Assembly (NCBI GenBank): GCA_002068815.1
Contig: MWAC01000282.1
Coordinates: 1 to 10,039 of the forward strand
Length of the DNA: 10,039 nucleotides
Direction of reading: 5' to 3'
Origin: Firmicutes bacterium ADurb.Bin467
Lineage (GTDB): Bacteria; Bacillota; Clostridia; Christensenellales; Aristaeellaceae
The notes beneath the pieces are model-generated. The model was not told the origin of the DNA and ran no database searches. It saw only the letters and a program-made list of their open reading frames with translations. Numbering within the stretch: the stretch's first letter is position 1; each line of letters starts with the position of its first letter. The translations under genes were made by a program, and so were the position numbers. Positions 1-6,260 of this stretch are shown piece after piece.

Positions 1-1218
1 GAAAACGCGTATCTGCCCGACCCGGGGTCCGTCAATCCCGGCGTTCCGGAGCTTTTGATGACCGGCGAGTGCGCGGACGGCTACGGCGTGCTCGAGATTC
101 ATCCGGACGGCTACGGCTTCCTGCGCGCGGAGAACTACCTGCCGGGCACGAAGGACGTGTACGTGTCGATCGCGCAGATTCGCAGGTTCAACCTGCGCAC
201 CGGCGACTATGTCGTCGGAAAGACGCGCCCGCAGCGCGAGGGCGACCGCTACAACGCGATGATCTTCATCAGCGAGGTCAACGGCGAACCCCCGGAGAAC
301 ACCGCGCGCCGCCGCCCGTTCGAGACGCTGGTGCCGGTCTACCCGAACGAGCGGCTTCGGCTCGAGAGCCCGGAGGGGAAGGGCGACCTCGCGCTTCGGC
401 TGATCGACATACTCGCGCCGATCGGCAAGGGGCAGCGCGGCATGATCGTCTCGCAGCCCAAGGCCGGCAAGACGACGCTCCTCAAGAAGATCGCGAACGC
501 GATCACGCGCAACAACCCGGACGTGCACCTGATCGTGCTCTTGATCGACGAGCGGCCCGAGGAGGTCACCGACATGAAGCGGTCGATCGACGGCGAGGTC
601 GTGTACTCGACGTTCGACGAGGCGCCCGAGAACCACACGCGCGTCAGCGAGATGGTGCTCGAGCGCGCGCAGCGGCTCGTCGAGCAGGGCAAGGACGTCG
701 TCGTGCTGCTCGACTCGATCACGCGGCTCGCGCGCGCGTATAACCTCGTGATCCCGCCGACCGGCCGGTCGCTCTCCGGCGGCCTCGACCCGGGCGCGCT
801 GCACAAGCCGAAGCGGTTCTTCGGCGCGGCGCGCAACATCGAGAGCGGCGGGAGCCTCACGATCATCGCGACGGCGCTCGTCGAGACCGGCAGCCGCATG
901 GACGACATCATCTTCGAGGAGTTCAAGGGCACCGGCAACATGGAATTGCACCTCGACCGCAAGCTCTCCGACCGCCGCATCTTCCCGGCGATCGACATGT
1001 ACAAGTCCGGCACCCGGCGCGAGGAGCTGCTGTTCACCGAGGCCGAGCTCGAGGGCACGATGAAGATTCGCAGGCTCCTCTCCGGCGGCAACCCGCAGGA
1101 GACCGCGGAGCAGCTGATCGGCATGATGGAAAAGACGAACAGCAACGCCGACTTCTTCAACCGGCTCAAGGGCTGGATGGCCGTGTTCGAGAAGGAAGGG
1201 TTCACGATGAAAGCCTAA
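1..1218 (+). CDS. rho: Transcription termination factor Rho (5' end outside the window)
   Basis: Rho is the hexameric RNA-dependent ATPase/helicase that ends transcription at Rho-dependent sites. The reading frame is open from base 1, and 405 residues are visible counting from there. An in-frame TTG/ATG at 55-60 is probably internal, because family-like sequence (GVPELL) precedes it and starting there would lose the N-terminal helical domain. Visible parts are the cold-shock-like RNA-binding domain ([14 protein letters not shown], then [15 protein letters not shown]), the Walker A loop SQPKAGKT (about residues 151-158, bases 451-474), the catalytic-glutamate motif DERPEEV, Walker B DVVVLLD (about 232-238), the Q-loop region, and the R-loop KGTGN (about 309-313). 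The C-terminus ends in the usual [12 protein letters not shown] helix plus a short tail. No key residue is missing. The gene converges on kbl. The assignment is very secure; only the true start is unknown. Confidence 0.97.
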   Translation, partial: ENAYLPDPGSVNPGVPELLMTGECADGYGVLEIHPDGYGFLRAENYLPGTKDVYVSIAQIRRFNLRTGDYVVGKTRPQREGDRYNAMIFISEVNGEPPENTARRRPFETLVPVYPNERLRLESPEGKGDLALRLIDILAPIGKGQRGMIVSQPKAGKTTLLKKIANAITRNNPDVHLIVLLIDERPEEVTDMKRSIDGEVVYSTFDEAPENHTRVSEMVLERAQRLVEQGKDVVVLLDSITRLARAYNLVIPPTGRSLSGGLDPGALHKPKRFFGAARNIESGGSLTIIATALVETGSRMDDIIFEEFKGTGNMELHLDRKLSDRRIFPAIDMYKSGTRREELLFTEAELEGTMKIRRLLSGGNPQETAEQLIGMMEKTNSNADFFNRLKGWMAVFEKEGFTMKA

Positions 1219-1254
1219 ATCAAACGGAGCCGTTTACGCGGCTCCGTTTGATTT
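1217..1254. terminator. Bidirectional hairpin terminator shared by rho and kbl
   Basis: A perfect 16-bp inverted repeat, AAATCAAACGGAGCCG (1217-1232) and its complement (1239-1254), encloses a 6-base loop (TTTACG). The arms are A-rich at the outer left and T-rich at the outer right, so either transcript ends its stem in a U-rich stretch. The rho stop (TAA, 1216-1218) and the kbl stop (1253-1255, minus strand) both overlap the outermost stem bases. It sits exactly between the convergent genes and can serve both. Confidence 0.85.
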
Positions 1255-2434
1255 AAAGGTTCATTTCCCGTTTGACCTCTTCAAAGCACCGGACCGCGAA
1301 GGCCAAGTCCTCCTTCGCGTGCCCGGCGCTGACCTGCGTGCGAATGCGCGCCCTGCCGTTCGGGACGACGGGATAGCTGAAGCTGACGACGTAGACGCCC
1401 TTGTCGAGCATGCGCGCGGCGAACTCCTTCGCGACGTGCGCGTCGCCGAGCATCACGGGGACGATCGGGTGCTCGCCCGCGGGAACCGTCAGCCCGATCT
1501 CGCCGAGCGCGCGGCGGAAGAACGCGGTGTTCTCCGCGAGCCGGTCGCGAAGCGCGGTGTCCGCCTCGAGCATGTCGAGCGCCTTCAACGTCGCCGCGCA
1601 GATCGCCGGCGCGACGGTGTTCGAGAATAAATACGGGCGCGAACGCTGCCGCAAAAGGTCGACGATCGGCTTTCTGGCCGCGGTGTAGCCGCCCGACGCG
1701 CCGCCGAGCGCCTTTCCGAACGTGCCGGTCAGTATGTCGATGCGGCCCATGACCCCGGCGTGCTCCGGCGTGCCCCTTCCGTGTCTGCCCATGAAGCCGA
1801 CCGCGTGGCTGTCGTCGACCATGACGAGCGCGCCGAACTCGTCGGCGAGGTCGCAGATCGCGGGCAGGTTTGCGATGATGCCGTCCATCGAGAACACGCC
1901 GTCGGTCGCGATCAGTTTTACGCGCGCGTCCTTTGCCTCGACGAGCTTTTCGCGCAAATCCGTCATGTCGTTGTTTTTATAGCGAAGGCGGTTGGCCTTG
2001 CTAAGCCGTATGCCGTCGATGATCGACGCGTGGTTCAGTTCGTCCGAGATCACGGCGTCCTCGGGGCCGAGCAGCACCTCGAACAGCCCGCCGTTCGCGT
2101 CGAAGCAGCTCGAGTAGAGGATCGCGTCGTCCATGCCGAGGAACGCGGCGAGCCTATGCTCGAGCTCCTTGTGCAACTGCTGCGTGCCGCAGATGAAGCG
2201 CACGCTCGAGAGGCCGAACCCCCAGCGGTCGTAGCTCTGCTTCGCGGCCGCGATCAATTCGGGGCTGTCGGAGAGCCCGAGGTAGTTGTTCGCGCACAGG
2301 TTCAGCACGCCGTCTGCGCGCGTCGTGTCGATGCGGGCGCTTTGCGGTGTCTTCAGGATGCGCTCGTCCTTGAACGTCCCTGCCTCGCGGATTTTCTCCA
2401 GCTCCGCCCCGTAGAATCGAAGCGCTTCCTTCAT
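1253..2434 (-). CDS. kbl: Glycine C-acetyltransferase (2-amino-3-ketobutyrate CoA ligase)
   Basis: This PLP enzyme cleaves 2-amino-3-ketobutyrate with CoA to glycine and acetyl-CoA, the second step of threonine catabolism after threonine dehydrogenase. The protein is 393 aa (E. coli Kbl is about 398) and belongs to the alpha-oxoamine synthase group of fold-type I PLP enzymes. Visible motifs are [10 protein letters not shown] (about 46-55), [12 protein letters not shown] (81-92), [11 protein letters not shown] (131-141), [11 protein letters not shown] (206-216) and the PLP-lysine motif [10 protein letters not shown] with Lys241. The frame stays open upstream into tdh, but the real start is the ATG at 2434-2432. 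It has a strong site, GGAGGAAGGAG, just upstream, and it overlaps the tdh stop as ATGA, implying translational coupling. Close relatives are 8-amino-7-oxononanoate synthase (BioF) and 5-aminolevulinate synthase; the tdh neighbour decides for Kbl. Confidence 0.95.
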   Translation of the reverse strand: MKEALRFYGAELEKIREAGTFKDERILKTPQSARIDTTRADGVLNLCANNYLGLSDSPELIAAAKQSYDRWGFGLSSVRFICGTQQLHKELEHRLAAFLGMDDAILYSSCFDANGGLFEVLLGPEDAVISDELNHASIIDGIRLSKANRLRYKNNDMTDLREKLVEAKDARVKLIATDGVFSMDGIIANLPAICDLADEFGALVMVDDSHAVGFMGRHGRGTPEHAGVMGRIDILTGTFGKALGGASGGYTAARKPIVDLLRQRSRPYLFSNTVAPAICAATLKALDMLEADTALRDRLAENTAFFRRALGEIGLTVPAGEHPIVPVMLGDAHVAKEFAARMLDKGVYVVSFSYPVVPNGRARIRTQVSAGHAKEDLAFAVRCFEEVKREMNL

Positions 2435-3477
2435 GGCTCCTTCCTCCAGTCCAGCACGACCTTGCCGCAGTTTCCGGAGTTCATCGCGGCGAAGCCCTGC
2501 TCGAACTCCGTGTAGTGGAATCGGTGCGTGATGAGCGGCGTCAGGTCGAGCCCGCCCTCGATCATCGCGGCCATCTTGTACCACGTCTCGTACATCTTGC
2601 GCCCGTAGACGCCCTGCAGCGTCAGGCCCTTGAAGATCACGTCGTTCCAGTCGATGCGCGCGTCGGACTTGAAGATCCCGAGCAGCGCGACCTTGCCGCC
2701 GTTTCGCATGTTCGCCAGAATCTGGTGCAGCGCCGATTCGCTTCCGGACATCTCGAGCGCGACGTCGAAGCCCTCGACCATGTGGTTTTCGCGCATGACC
2801 TCCCAGAGGTTGAAGTGCGCGACGTTGACGGCGAACAGTCCCATCTTCCGCGCGAGGTCGAGCCGGTATTCGTTGAGGTCGGTGATGATGACCTGCCGCG
2901 CGCCGTTTTTCTTGCAGATCGCGCCCGCCATGATGCCGATCGGCCCCGCGCCGGTCACGAGCACGTCCTCGCCGACGACGTCGAATTGCAGCGCCGTGTG
3001 CGTCGCGTTTCCGTACGCGTCGAAGAACGCGATCACGTCCTCGTCGAGCGATTCCTCCTCGAGCGGCACGACGTTCGACGCGGGCAGGCACAGGTATTCC
3101 GCGAACGCGCCCGCGCGCTGCACGCCGACGCCCTTCGTGTGCGCGCACCACTGGCCGTTTCCGCCGCGGCAGTTGCGGCAGTGGCCGCAGACGATGTGCC
3201 CCTCGCCGCTCACGCGCTGGCCGGCGTGCAGCCCCTTGACCTCGCAGCCGACCTCCGCGATCTCGCCGACGTACTCGTGCCCGATCACCATCGGCGGCGC
3301 GATGTTCTGCCGGCTCCACGCGTCCCAGTTGTAGATGTGCAGGTCGGTGCCGCAGATCGCGGTCTTGCGGATGCGAATCAGCACCTCGTCGCGCCGCGGC
3401 TCGGGTATGGGAACGCGCGCGAGCGCGAGGCCCGGCTCCGGGCTCGCCTTCACGAGCGCATCCATCATGCCGGTCAT
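2431..3477 (-). CDS. tdh: L-threonine 3-dehydrogenase (zinc-dependent, NAD)
   Basis: The enzyme oxidises L-threonine to 2-amino-3-ketobutyrate with NAD+ and hands the unstable product to Kbl, encoded next. It is a 348-aa medium-chain dehydrogenase (E. coli Tdh is 341). Catalytic zinc ligands are Cys42 (AICGTD) and His67-Glu68 (GHEYVG), with an acidic residue, Asp153, in [12 protein letters not shown]. Four structural-zinc cysteines lie at 97, 100, 103 and 111 ([10 protein letters not shown] and onward). The NAD-binding GAGPIG is at 176-181 and the ribose-binding acid is near Asp200. The motifs [16 protein letters not shown] and [16 protein letters not shown] are specific to threonine dehydrogenase. 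The start at 3477-3475 (ATG) is chosen because AGGAGGG lies 6 bases upstream; an in-frame TTG further out (3495) would place that site inside the gene. Its TGA overlaps the kbl ATG. Confidence 0.96.
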   Translation of the reverse strand: MTGMMDALVKASPEPGLALARVPIPEPRRDEVLIRIRKTAICGTDLHIYNWDAWSRQNIAPPMVIGHEYVGEIAEVGCEVKGLHAGQRVSGEGHIVCGHCRNCRGGNGQWCAHTKGVGVQRAGAFAEYLCLPASNVVPLEEESLDEDVIAFFDAYGNATHTALQFDVVGEDVLVTGAGPIGIMAGAICKKNGARQVIITDLNEYRLDLARKMGLFAVNVAHFNLWEVMRENHMVEGFDVALEMSGSESALHQILANMRNGGKVALLGIFKSDARIDWNDVIFKGLTLQGVYGRKMYETWYKMAAMIEGGLDLTPLITHRFHYTEFEQGFAAMNSGNCGKVVLDWRKEP

Positions 3478-3483
3478 GAACTT

Positions 3484-3490
3484 CCCTCCT
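3484..3490 (-). promoter_or_regulatory. Ribosome binding site of tdh
   Basis: On the minus strand AGGAGGG stands 6 bases before the ATG at 3477. It decides the tdh start over the in-frame TTG at 3495. Confidence 0.8.
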
Positions 3491-3510
3491 TGCAAAATCT
3501 CCCTGCCGAT

Positions 3511-3540
3511 ATTATAACACGGGGGCGGGCCGGATGCAAA
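3511..3540 (-). promoter_or_regulatory. Promoter of tdh-kbl
   Basis: On the minus strand a perfect -10 box TATAAT (3516-3511) follows a -35-like TTTGCA (3540-3535) with an 18-base spacer. Transcription would start near 3504, giving a leader of about 27 bases. That is too short for a riboswitch, so any control is likely to be at initiation. No clear operator palindrome was seen. Confidence 0.65.
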
Positions 3541-3604
3541 CGGGAGGGCGCGCGTTTTTCGAATTTTTGACGGGGAGGATTGCAGGCGTCGCTGAAAATG
3601 AAGC

Positions 3605-3640
3605 GAAAAAATCGCCGCCGACGAAACCGGCGACGGCGAT
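3605..3640 (-). terminator. Rho-independent terminator of the MATE gene
   Basis: Read on the minus strand, ATCGCCG pairs with CGGCGAT (3640-3634 with 3617-3611), with an interrupted GC-rich inner stem, and is followed directly by a run of six T. It lies just after the MATE stop codon at 3655-3653. It separates this unit from the tdh promoter, so the MATE gene and tdh are not one operon. Confidence 0.85.
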
Positions 3641-3652
3641 AGAGCGGGTTTG

Positions 3653-5032
3653 CTACGCGGGAGACGGCTCCCCGACCGGCTCGTCCACCCTCGGAAGCCT
3701 CCGCTCGTAGATGAGATACCAGATCAGCATCAGCGCGCCGCGCAGCGACGCCGAGAGCATGATGCCCGTCCACAGGCCGTTGAGCCCCATCCAGCGCATC
3801 AGCAGATAGCACAAAAGCGGGCGTATGAGATTCGATGAGATGCTGCACACGCTCGGCGGCAGCGTCCTCCCCATGCCGCGGAACGTGCCCGCGCACGCGC
3901 CCTCGAGCGCCATGAACAGCTGGCAGCCGGCGAGTATCCGCAAATACGTCGCGCCCATGTCGAGTATTTTTTCGGACTCCGGCAAAAACAGCGAGAAGAA
4001 GAACCGCCCGCCGAACACCAACAGAAGCGTCACCGCCGCCTCCCAGATGAGCAGCGCGCCCAGCGATATCCTGTGGCCGCGGCGTATGCGCGTCCACCGG
4101 CCGGCGCCGAAGTTCTGGCCGACGAACGACGTGACCGCCGAGGAGAACCCGCCGCCGATCAGCCACGACAGCGACTCGATCTGGCTGCCGACGCGCTGCA
4201 CCGCGACCGCGGTCTCGCCGTAAAACGCGCTGACCATGCCGGTGACGACCATCGCGAGCGCGGTGAACGCGCCGCTCTCTGCCGCGACCGGCAGGCTCCA
4301 GCCGAGGATTTTCCGCACCCTGTGGCGCGCCATCCGCCCGACGATCCGGAATCGCTCGAACGGCCGCCTCGGGTGCCGCTTCACGAAGTATACGAAAAGC
4401 GCGCACACGACGCCCTGCGCGATGACCGTCGCGACCGCGGCCCCGGCCACGCCCCAGCCCCAGACGAGTATCATCAGCGGGTCGAGCGCCATGTTGACGA
4501 CGAGCCCGACCGCGTTCGCCCAGAAGCCCAGCCGCGAGTTGCCCGCGCCGTTGAACGCGCCGGTAATCGCCGCGGACACGTAGGTGAGCGGTATGCCGAT
4601 CCCGACGATGCGCAGGTACGCGCAGGTGTTTTCGAACACCTCCGCTTCCTTAACCTGCAAAAGCGAGACGAGCGGCCCGGCGAGCGCGACCAGCACGAGC
4701 CCGTAGAAAAGGCCGAGCATCAGCGAGAGCCTCGCCGAGTCCTCGGCGAAGCCGCGCGCGGCAGCCCTGTCGCCGCGGCCGAGGTTCTGCGAGGTGCCGA
4801 TCTCCGAGCCCATGCGCCCGACCATCATCAGCGCCATGCCCAGCCACAAAAACATGCCCGCGAGCCCGCTTGCCGCGACCGCCATCACGGAGTTCTCCAT
4901 GCGGCCGAGCCAGAACATGTCCGTCAGGTTGTAGGCCATCTGCATCAGCTGCGTGCCCATGATCGGCACGGCGACCTGCACGAGCTTTTTCAGGATTCCG
5001 CCCTGGGTCAGATCACAGGTGTTCGAAGGCAT
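3653..5032 (-). CDS. MATE-family multidrug/cation antiporter
   Basis: This is a 459-aa polytopic membrane protein of the MATE family, which exports drugs or metabolites in exchange for Na+ or H+. The length and about 12 hydrophobic segments in two halves fit the family. The first half carries [29 protein letters not shown] (about residues 16-44, split here as a family hallmark) and [13 protein letters not shown]; the second repeats the pattern with [19 protein letters not shown] and [14 protein letters not shown]. The substrate cannot be read from the sequence. The ATG at 5032-5030 has only a weak upstream purine stretch (GGAGAAAG) about 10-14 bases away. No promoter is visible between it and the tRNA-Glu gene, so expression may depend on read-through from the tRNA operon. 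A strong terminator follows. Family assignment is secure, the exact subfamily is not. Confidence 0.93.
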   Translation of the reverse strand: MPSNTCDLTQGGILKKLVQVAVPIMGTQLMQMAYNLTDMFWLGRMENSVMAVAASGLAGMFLWLGMALMMVGRMGSEIGTSQNLGRGDRAAARGFAEDSARLSLMLGLFYGLVLVALAGPLVSLLQVKEAEVFENTCAYLRIVGIGIPLTYVSAAITGAFNGAGNSRLGFWANAVGLVVNMALDPLMILVWGWGVAGAAVATVIAQGVVCALFVYFVKRHPRRPFERFRIVGRMARHRVRKILGWSLPVAAESGAFTALAMVVTGMVSAFYGETAVAVQRVGSQIESLSWLIGGGFSSAVTSFVGQNFGAGRWTRIRRGHRISLGALLIWEAAVTLLLVFGGRFFFSLFLPESEKILDMGATYLRILAGCQLFMALEGACAGTFRGMGRTLPPSVCSISSNLIRPLLCYLLMRWMGLNGLWTGIMLSASLRGALMLIWYLIYERRLPRVDEPVGEPSPA

Positions 5033-5066
5033 CGCGACCCAACTTTCTCCGGCAACCGGTATGACA

Positions 5067-5097
5067 AAGGAGCCGCCATTTTTTCAGACGGCTCCTT
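5067..5097 (-). terminator. Hairpin terminator after the tRNA operon
   Basis: A perfect 9-bp inverted repeat, AAGGAGCCG (5067-5075) and CGGCTCCTT (5089-5097), has a 13-base A/T-rich loop. Read on the minus strand it follows tRNA-Glu by about 23 bases and is followed by TTTGTCAT, a weak U tract. It probably ends the tRNA transcript, perhaps leakily, before the MATE gene. Confidence 0.6.
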
Positions 5098-5120
5098 CGC
5101 ACCGGACCGATGTTCGACTG

Positions 5121-5195
5121 TGGCACCTCCATGGGGACTCGAACCCCAGTTTTCGCCGTGAGAGGGCGACGTCTTAACCGCTTGACCATGGAGGC
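5121..5195 (-). tRNA. tRNA-Glu (anticodon CTC)
   Basis: A 75-base cloverleaf with encoded CCA (5123-5121). The acceptor GCCTCCA pairs with TGGAGGT, with a G1-U72 wobble at the end. The anticodon stem TCGCC/GGCGA encloses the loop CTCTCAC, so the anticodon is CTC and reads GAG. The T arm is TGGGG-TTCGAGT-CCCCA and the discriminator base is G. The D arm AAGCGGTTAAGAC is typical of Gram-positive tRNA-Glu. It lies 3 bases downstream of tRNA-Gln in the same transcript. Confidence 0.95.
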
Positions 5196-5198
5196 ATG

Positions 5199-5272
5199 TG
5201 GCTGCCGAACTAGGATTCGAACCTAGACAATACGAGTCAGAGTCGTAGGTGCTACCGTTACACCATTCGGCA
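5199..5272 (-). tRNA. tRNA-Gln (anticodon CTG)
   Basis: A 74-base cloverleaf with encoded CCA (5201-5199). The acceptor TGCCGAA pairs perfectly with TTCGGCA, including the U1-A72 pair typical of bacterial tRNA-Gln. The anticodon stem TACGA/TCGTA encloses CTCTGAC, so the anticodon is CTG and reads CAG. The T arm is CTAGG-TTCGAAT-CCTAG and the discriminator base is G. It is the first gene of the two-tRNA operon. Confidence 0.96.
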
Positions 5273-5311
5273 ACGGTCAATCGAGCGCGACGCACCCGAC
5301 CGACGAATGAC

Positions 5312-5340
5312 ATTGTACCAAATTGGACGGGAAATGTCAA
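5312..5340 (-). promoter_or_regulatory. Strong promoter of the tRNA-Gln-Glu operon
   Basis: On the minus strand a consensus -35 TTGACA (5340-5335) and -10 TACAAT (5317-5312) are separated by exactly 17 bases. An A/T-rich stretch lies further upstream. Transcription would start near 5305, giving a leader of about 32 bases to be removed by RNase P. Confidence 0.9.
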
Positions 5341-5409
5341 TAGTCTTTTCGCCGTTTCCAATGTTTTTTCCTCGTTGCGGGAGCAAATTAAATGTTGGTA
5401 AATGATCGA

Positions 5410-5451
5410 AATACGATTGAAAATACATTTTGTTCGCGCTAGAATCGTATT
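5410..5451 (+). promoter_or_regulatory. Promoter of the HPr-like gene with an overlapping 9-bp inverted repeat
   Basis: A -35 box TTGAAA (5417-5422) and a -10 box TAGAAT (5440-5445) are separated by 17 bases. A perfect inverted repeat, AATACGATT (5410-5418) and AATCGTATT (5443-5451), overlaps the edges of both boxes, with centres 33 bases apart (about three helical turns). This arrangement suits a looping or dimeric repressor, but no regulator is known here. Transcription would start near 5452. The promoter is well supported; the operator role is inference. Confidence 0.75.
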
Positions 5452-5500
5452 GAGCGATACGGTCGCACAGATTTCAGACGGATTGAGTGAGGCGAATTGC

Positions 5501-5731
5501 ATGAAAGCGGTGAACATCAAACTGAGCCTGGCTGAAAACGTGAAGACATTCGTCAACATCGCGAATCGCTATCCCTACGACATCGACCTGCGCGTCGGGC
5601 GCCACGTCGTGGACGGCAAGTCCATTCTGGGCATCTTCAGCCTGGACCTTTCGAAGCCCATTACACTGGAAGTGTACGCGGACAGCTGCGAGGACCTGAT
5701 GGAGGAGATCAAGCCCTTTGTGATTGGCTGA
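5501..5731 (+). CDS. HPr-family (PTS-HPr domain) protein lacking the phosphocarrier histidine
   Basis: A 76-aa protein covering a whole HPr fold. A gap-free alignment to B. subtilis HPr, offset by 5, places Ser41 in GKSILGIFSL on regulatory Ser46 (KSIMGVMSL). The catalytic His15 becomes Leu10 and Arg17 becomes Glu12. It therefore cannot carry phosphate from PTS enzyme I in the usual way. It resembles B. subtilis Crh in principle: Crh also lacks His15, keeps Ser46 as the target of HPr kinase, and acts with CcpA. Histidine-less HPr-like proteins of this length occur in Clostridia, and their role is unclear to me. The start at 5501 is chosen for the GAGG site 8 bases upstream; the frame is open further up, but that stretch contains the promoter. 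A terminator follows, so the gene is transcribed alone. Confidence 0.82.
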   Translation: MKAVNIKLSLAENVKTFVNIANRYPYDIDLRVGRHVVDGKSILGIFSLDLSKPITLEVYADSCEDLMEEIKPFVIG

Positions 5732-5746
5732 TGCGGTTTTTTGAAA

Positions 5747-5771
5747 GCGGGCGCCTTGGGCGTCCGTTTTT
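5747..5771 (+). terminator. Rho-independent terminator of the HPr-like gene
   Basis: The stem GCGGGCGCC (5747-5755) pairs with GGCGTCCGT (5759-5767) through 9 pairs including two G-U, with a 3-base loop, and is followed by a run of T. It lies 15 bases after the stop codon. Confidence 0.88.
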
Positions 5772-5784
5772 CATTTTCCCGCTA

Positions 5785-5813
5785 TTGCAAAAAAACTTTG
5801 TGTACGATATAAT
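5785..5813 (+). promoter_or_regulatory. Upstream promoter of the XRE regulator
   Basis: A -35 box TTGCAA (5785-5790) and a perfect -10 TATAAT (5808-5813) are separated by 17 bases. Transcription would start near 5820, immediately before the palindrome at 5825-5840. Confidence 0.72.
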
Positions 5814-5824
5814 AGAAACGGGAA

Positions 5825-5840
5825 AAGAACAGTTGTTCTT
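5825..5840. promoter_or_regulatory. Palindromic operator candidate for the XRE gene
   Basis: AAGAACA and its complement TGTTCTT are separated by two bases. The site lies just after the start point of the first promoter and in the -35 zone of a second perfect -10 box (TATAAT, 5849-5854) that lacks a good -35. A dimeric HTH protein bound here would block both. Autoregulation by the downstream XRE protein is the simplest reading but is inference. Confidence 0.55.
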
Positions 5841-5848
5841 GCTGTTAC

Positions 5849-5854
5849 TATAAT
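5849..5854 (+). promoter_or_regulatory. Second -10 box upstream of the XRE gene
   Basis: A perfect TATAAT, but no -35-like hexamer sits 16-18 bases upstream, where the palindrome lies instead. It may be a weak or activated start point near 5861. Confidence 0.4.
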
Positions 5855-5908
5855 ACTTCCAATGGGTATATCTATTGAAAAATACGCACTCGAGAGAGGT
5901 GCTTGTGG

Positions 5909-6211
5909 ATGGACTACATCGGATTGGGCCGCAGAATCCGAACGCAGCGAAAGCTGCAGGGGATGACGCAAAAGACGCTCGCGGAAAAAGCCGGCATTTC
6001 GCTGCCGTTTTACGGGCACATTGAGCGCGGGACGCGCAAGGCGAGTTTGGAGACGATCATCAGCATCGCGAACGCTTTGCGCGTTTCTACCGATCTGCTC
6101 CTGCAGGATTCGCTGCTCGGCTCGCTGTATACCGACGATTCGGACCTCTCCGCGCGGCAGCGCGCGCTGATCAACGACATCGTCAATGTGCTGCGCGAGC
6201 ACGACCAATAG
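5909..6211 (+). CDS. XRE-family helix-turn-helix transcriptional regulator
   Basis: A 100-aa protein with one Cro/C1-type HTH domain at about residues 6-65. The sequence LGRRIRTQRKLQGMTQKTLA is followed by the turn AGIS, the recognition helix region LPFYGHIERG (32-41) and the supporting helices LETIISIANALRVS. The remaining 35 residues are acidic and polar, ending in a helix (RQRALINDIVNVLREH) that could mediate dimerisation. No sensor or peptidase domain is present. The ATG at 5909 has GAGGTG about 7-8 bases upstream; a TTG at 5903 in frame is too close to that site. The gene stands alone behind two -10 boxes and a palindrome, and converges on the dehydrogenase gene. The targets are unknown. 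Confidence 0.88.
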   Translation: MDYIGLGRRIRTQRKLQGMTQKTLAEKAGISLPFYGHIERGTRKASLETIISIANALRVSTDLLLQDSLLGSLYTDDSDLSARQRALINDIVNVLREHDQ

Positions 6212-6222
6212 GCCCCGATCCC

Positions 6223-6258
6223 CAAGGAACCTTCCCGGACAAGCGGGAAGGTTCCTTG
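6223..6258. terminator. Bidirectional hairpin between the XRE gene and the dehydrogenase gene
   Basis: A perfect 15-bp inverted repeat, CAAGGAACCTTCCCG (6223-6237) and its complement (6244-6258), has a 6-base loop. It lies between convergent stop codons (6211 and 6261). U tracts on both sides are poor, so termination may rely on stem strength or on Rho. Confidence 0.7.
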
Positions 6259-6260
6259 CG

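Noticed and set aside
2435..3319. Upstream extension of the kbl frame giving a 688-residue protein
   Set aside because: This stretch is tdh read in another frame: Arg/Ala-rich, no family motifs. The ATG at 2434 with a strong ribosome binding site gives the normal Kbl length.
2515..3570. Long open frame on the + strand opposite tdh
   Set aside because: Low-complexity His/Arg/Val/Ala-rich shadow of tdh caused by high GC; no motifs and no ribosome binding site.
3478..3652. Possible riboswitch or leader upstream of tdh
   Set aside because: The -10 box places the start about 27 bases before the gene, leaving no room; the rest holds only the MATE terminator and unremarkable sequence.
3474..4406. 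310-residue minus-strand frame overlapping the MATE gene
   Set aside because: Arg-rich shadow that runs through the MATE terminator and the tdh promoter; the MATE frame has clear family motifs.
4073..5161. 362-residue + strand frame opposite the MATE gene and tRNA-Glu
   Set aside because: Composition typical of an antisense shadow in GC-rich DNA, and it crosses a tRNA gene.
5402..5500. Upstream extension of the HPr-like protein by 33 residues
   Set aside because: It would begin before the -35 box, and the HPr fold starts at the Met encoded at 5501, which has its own ribosome binding site.
5008..5559. Minus-strand frame across both tRNA genes
   Set aside because: It contains the tRNAs, the tRNA promoter and the HPr-like promoter; accidental.
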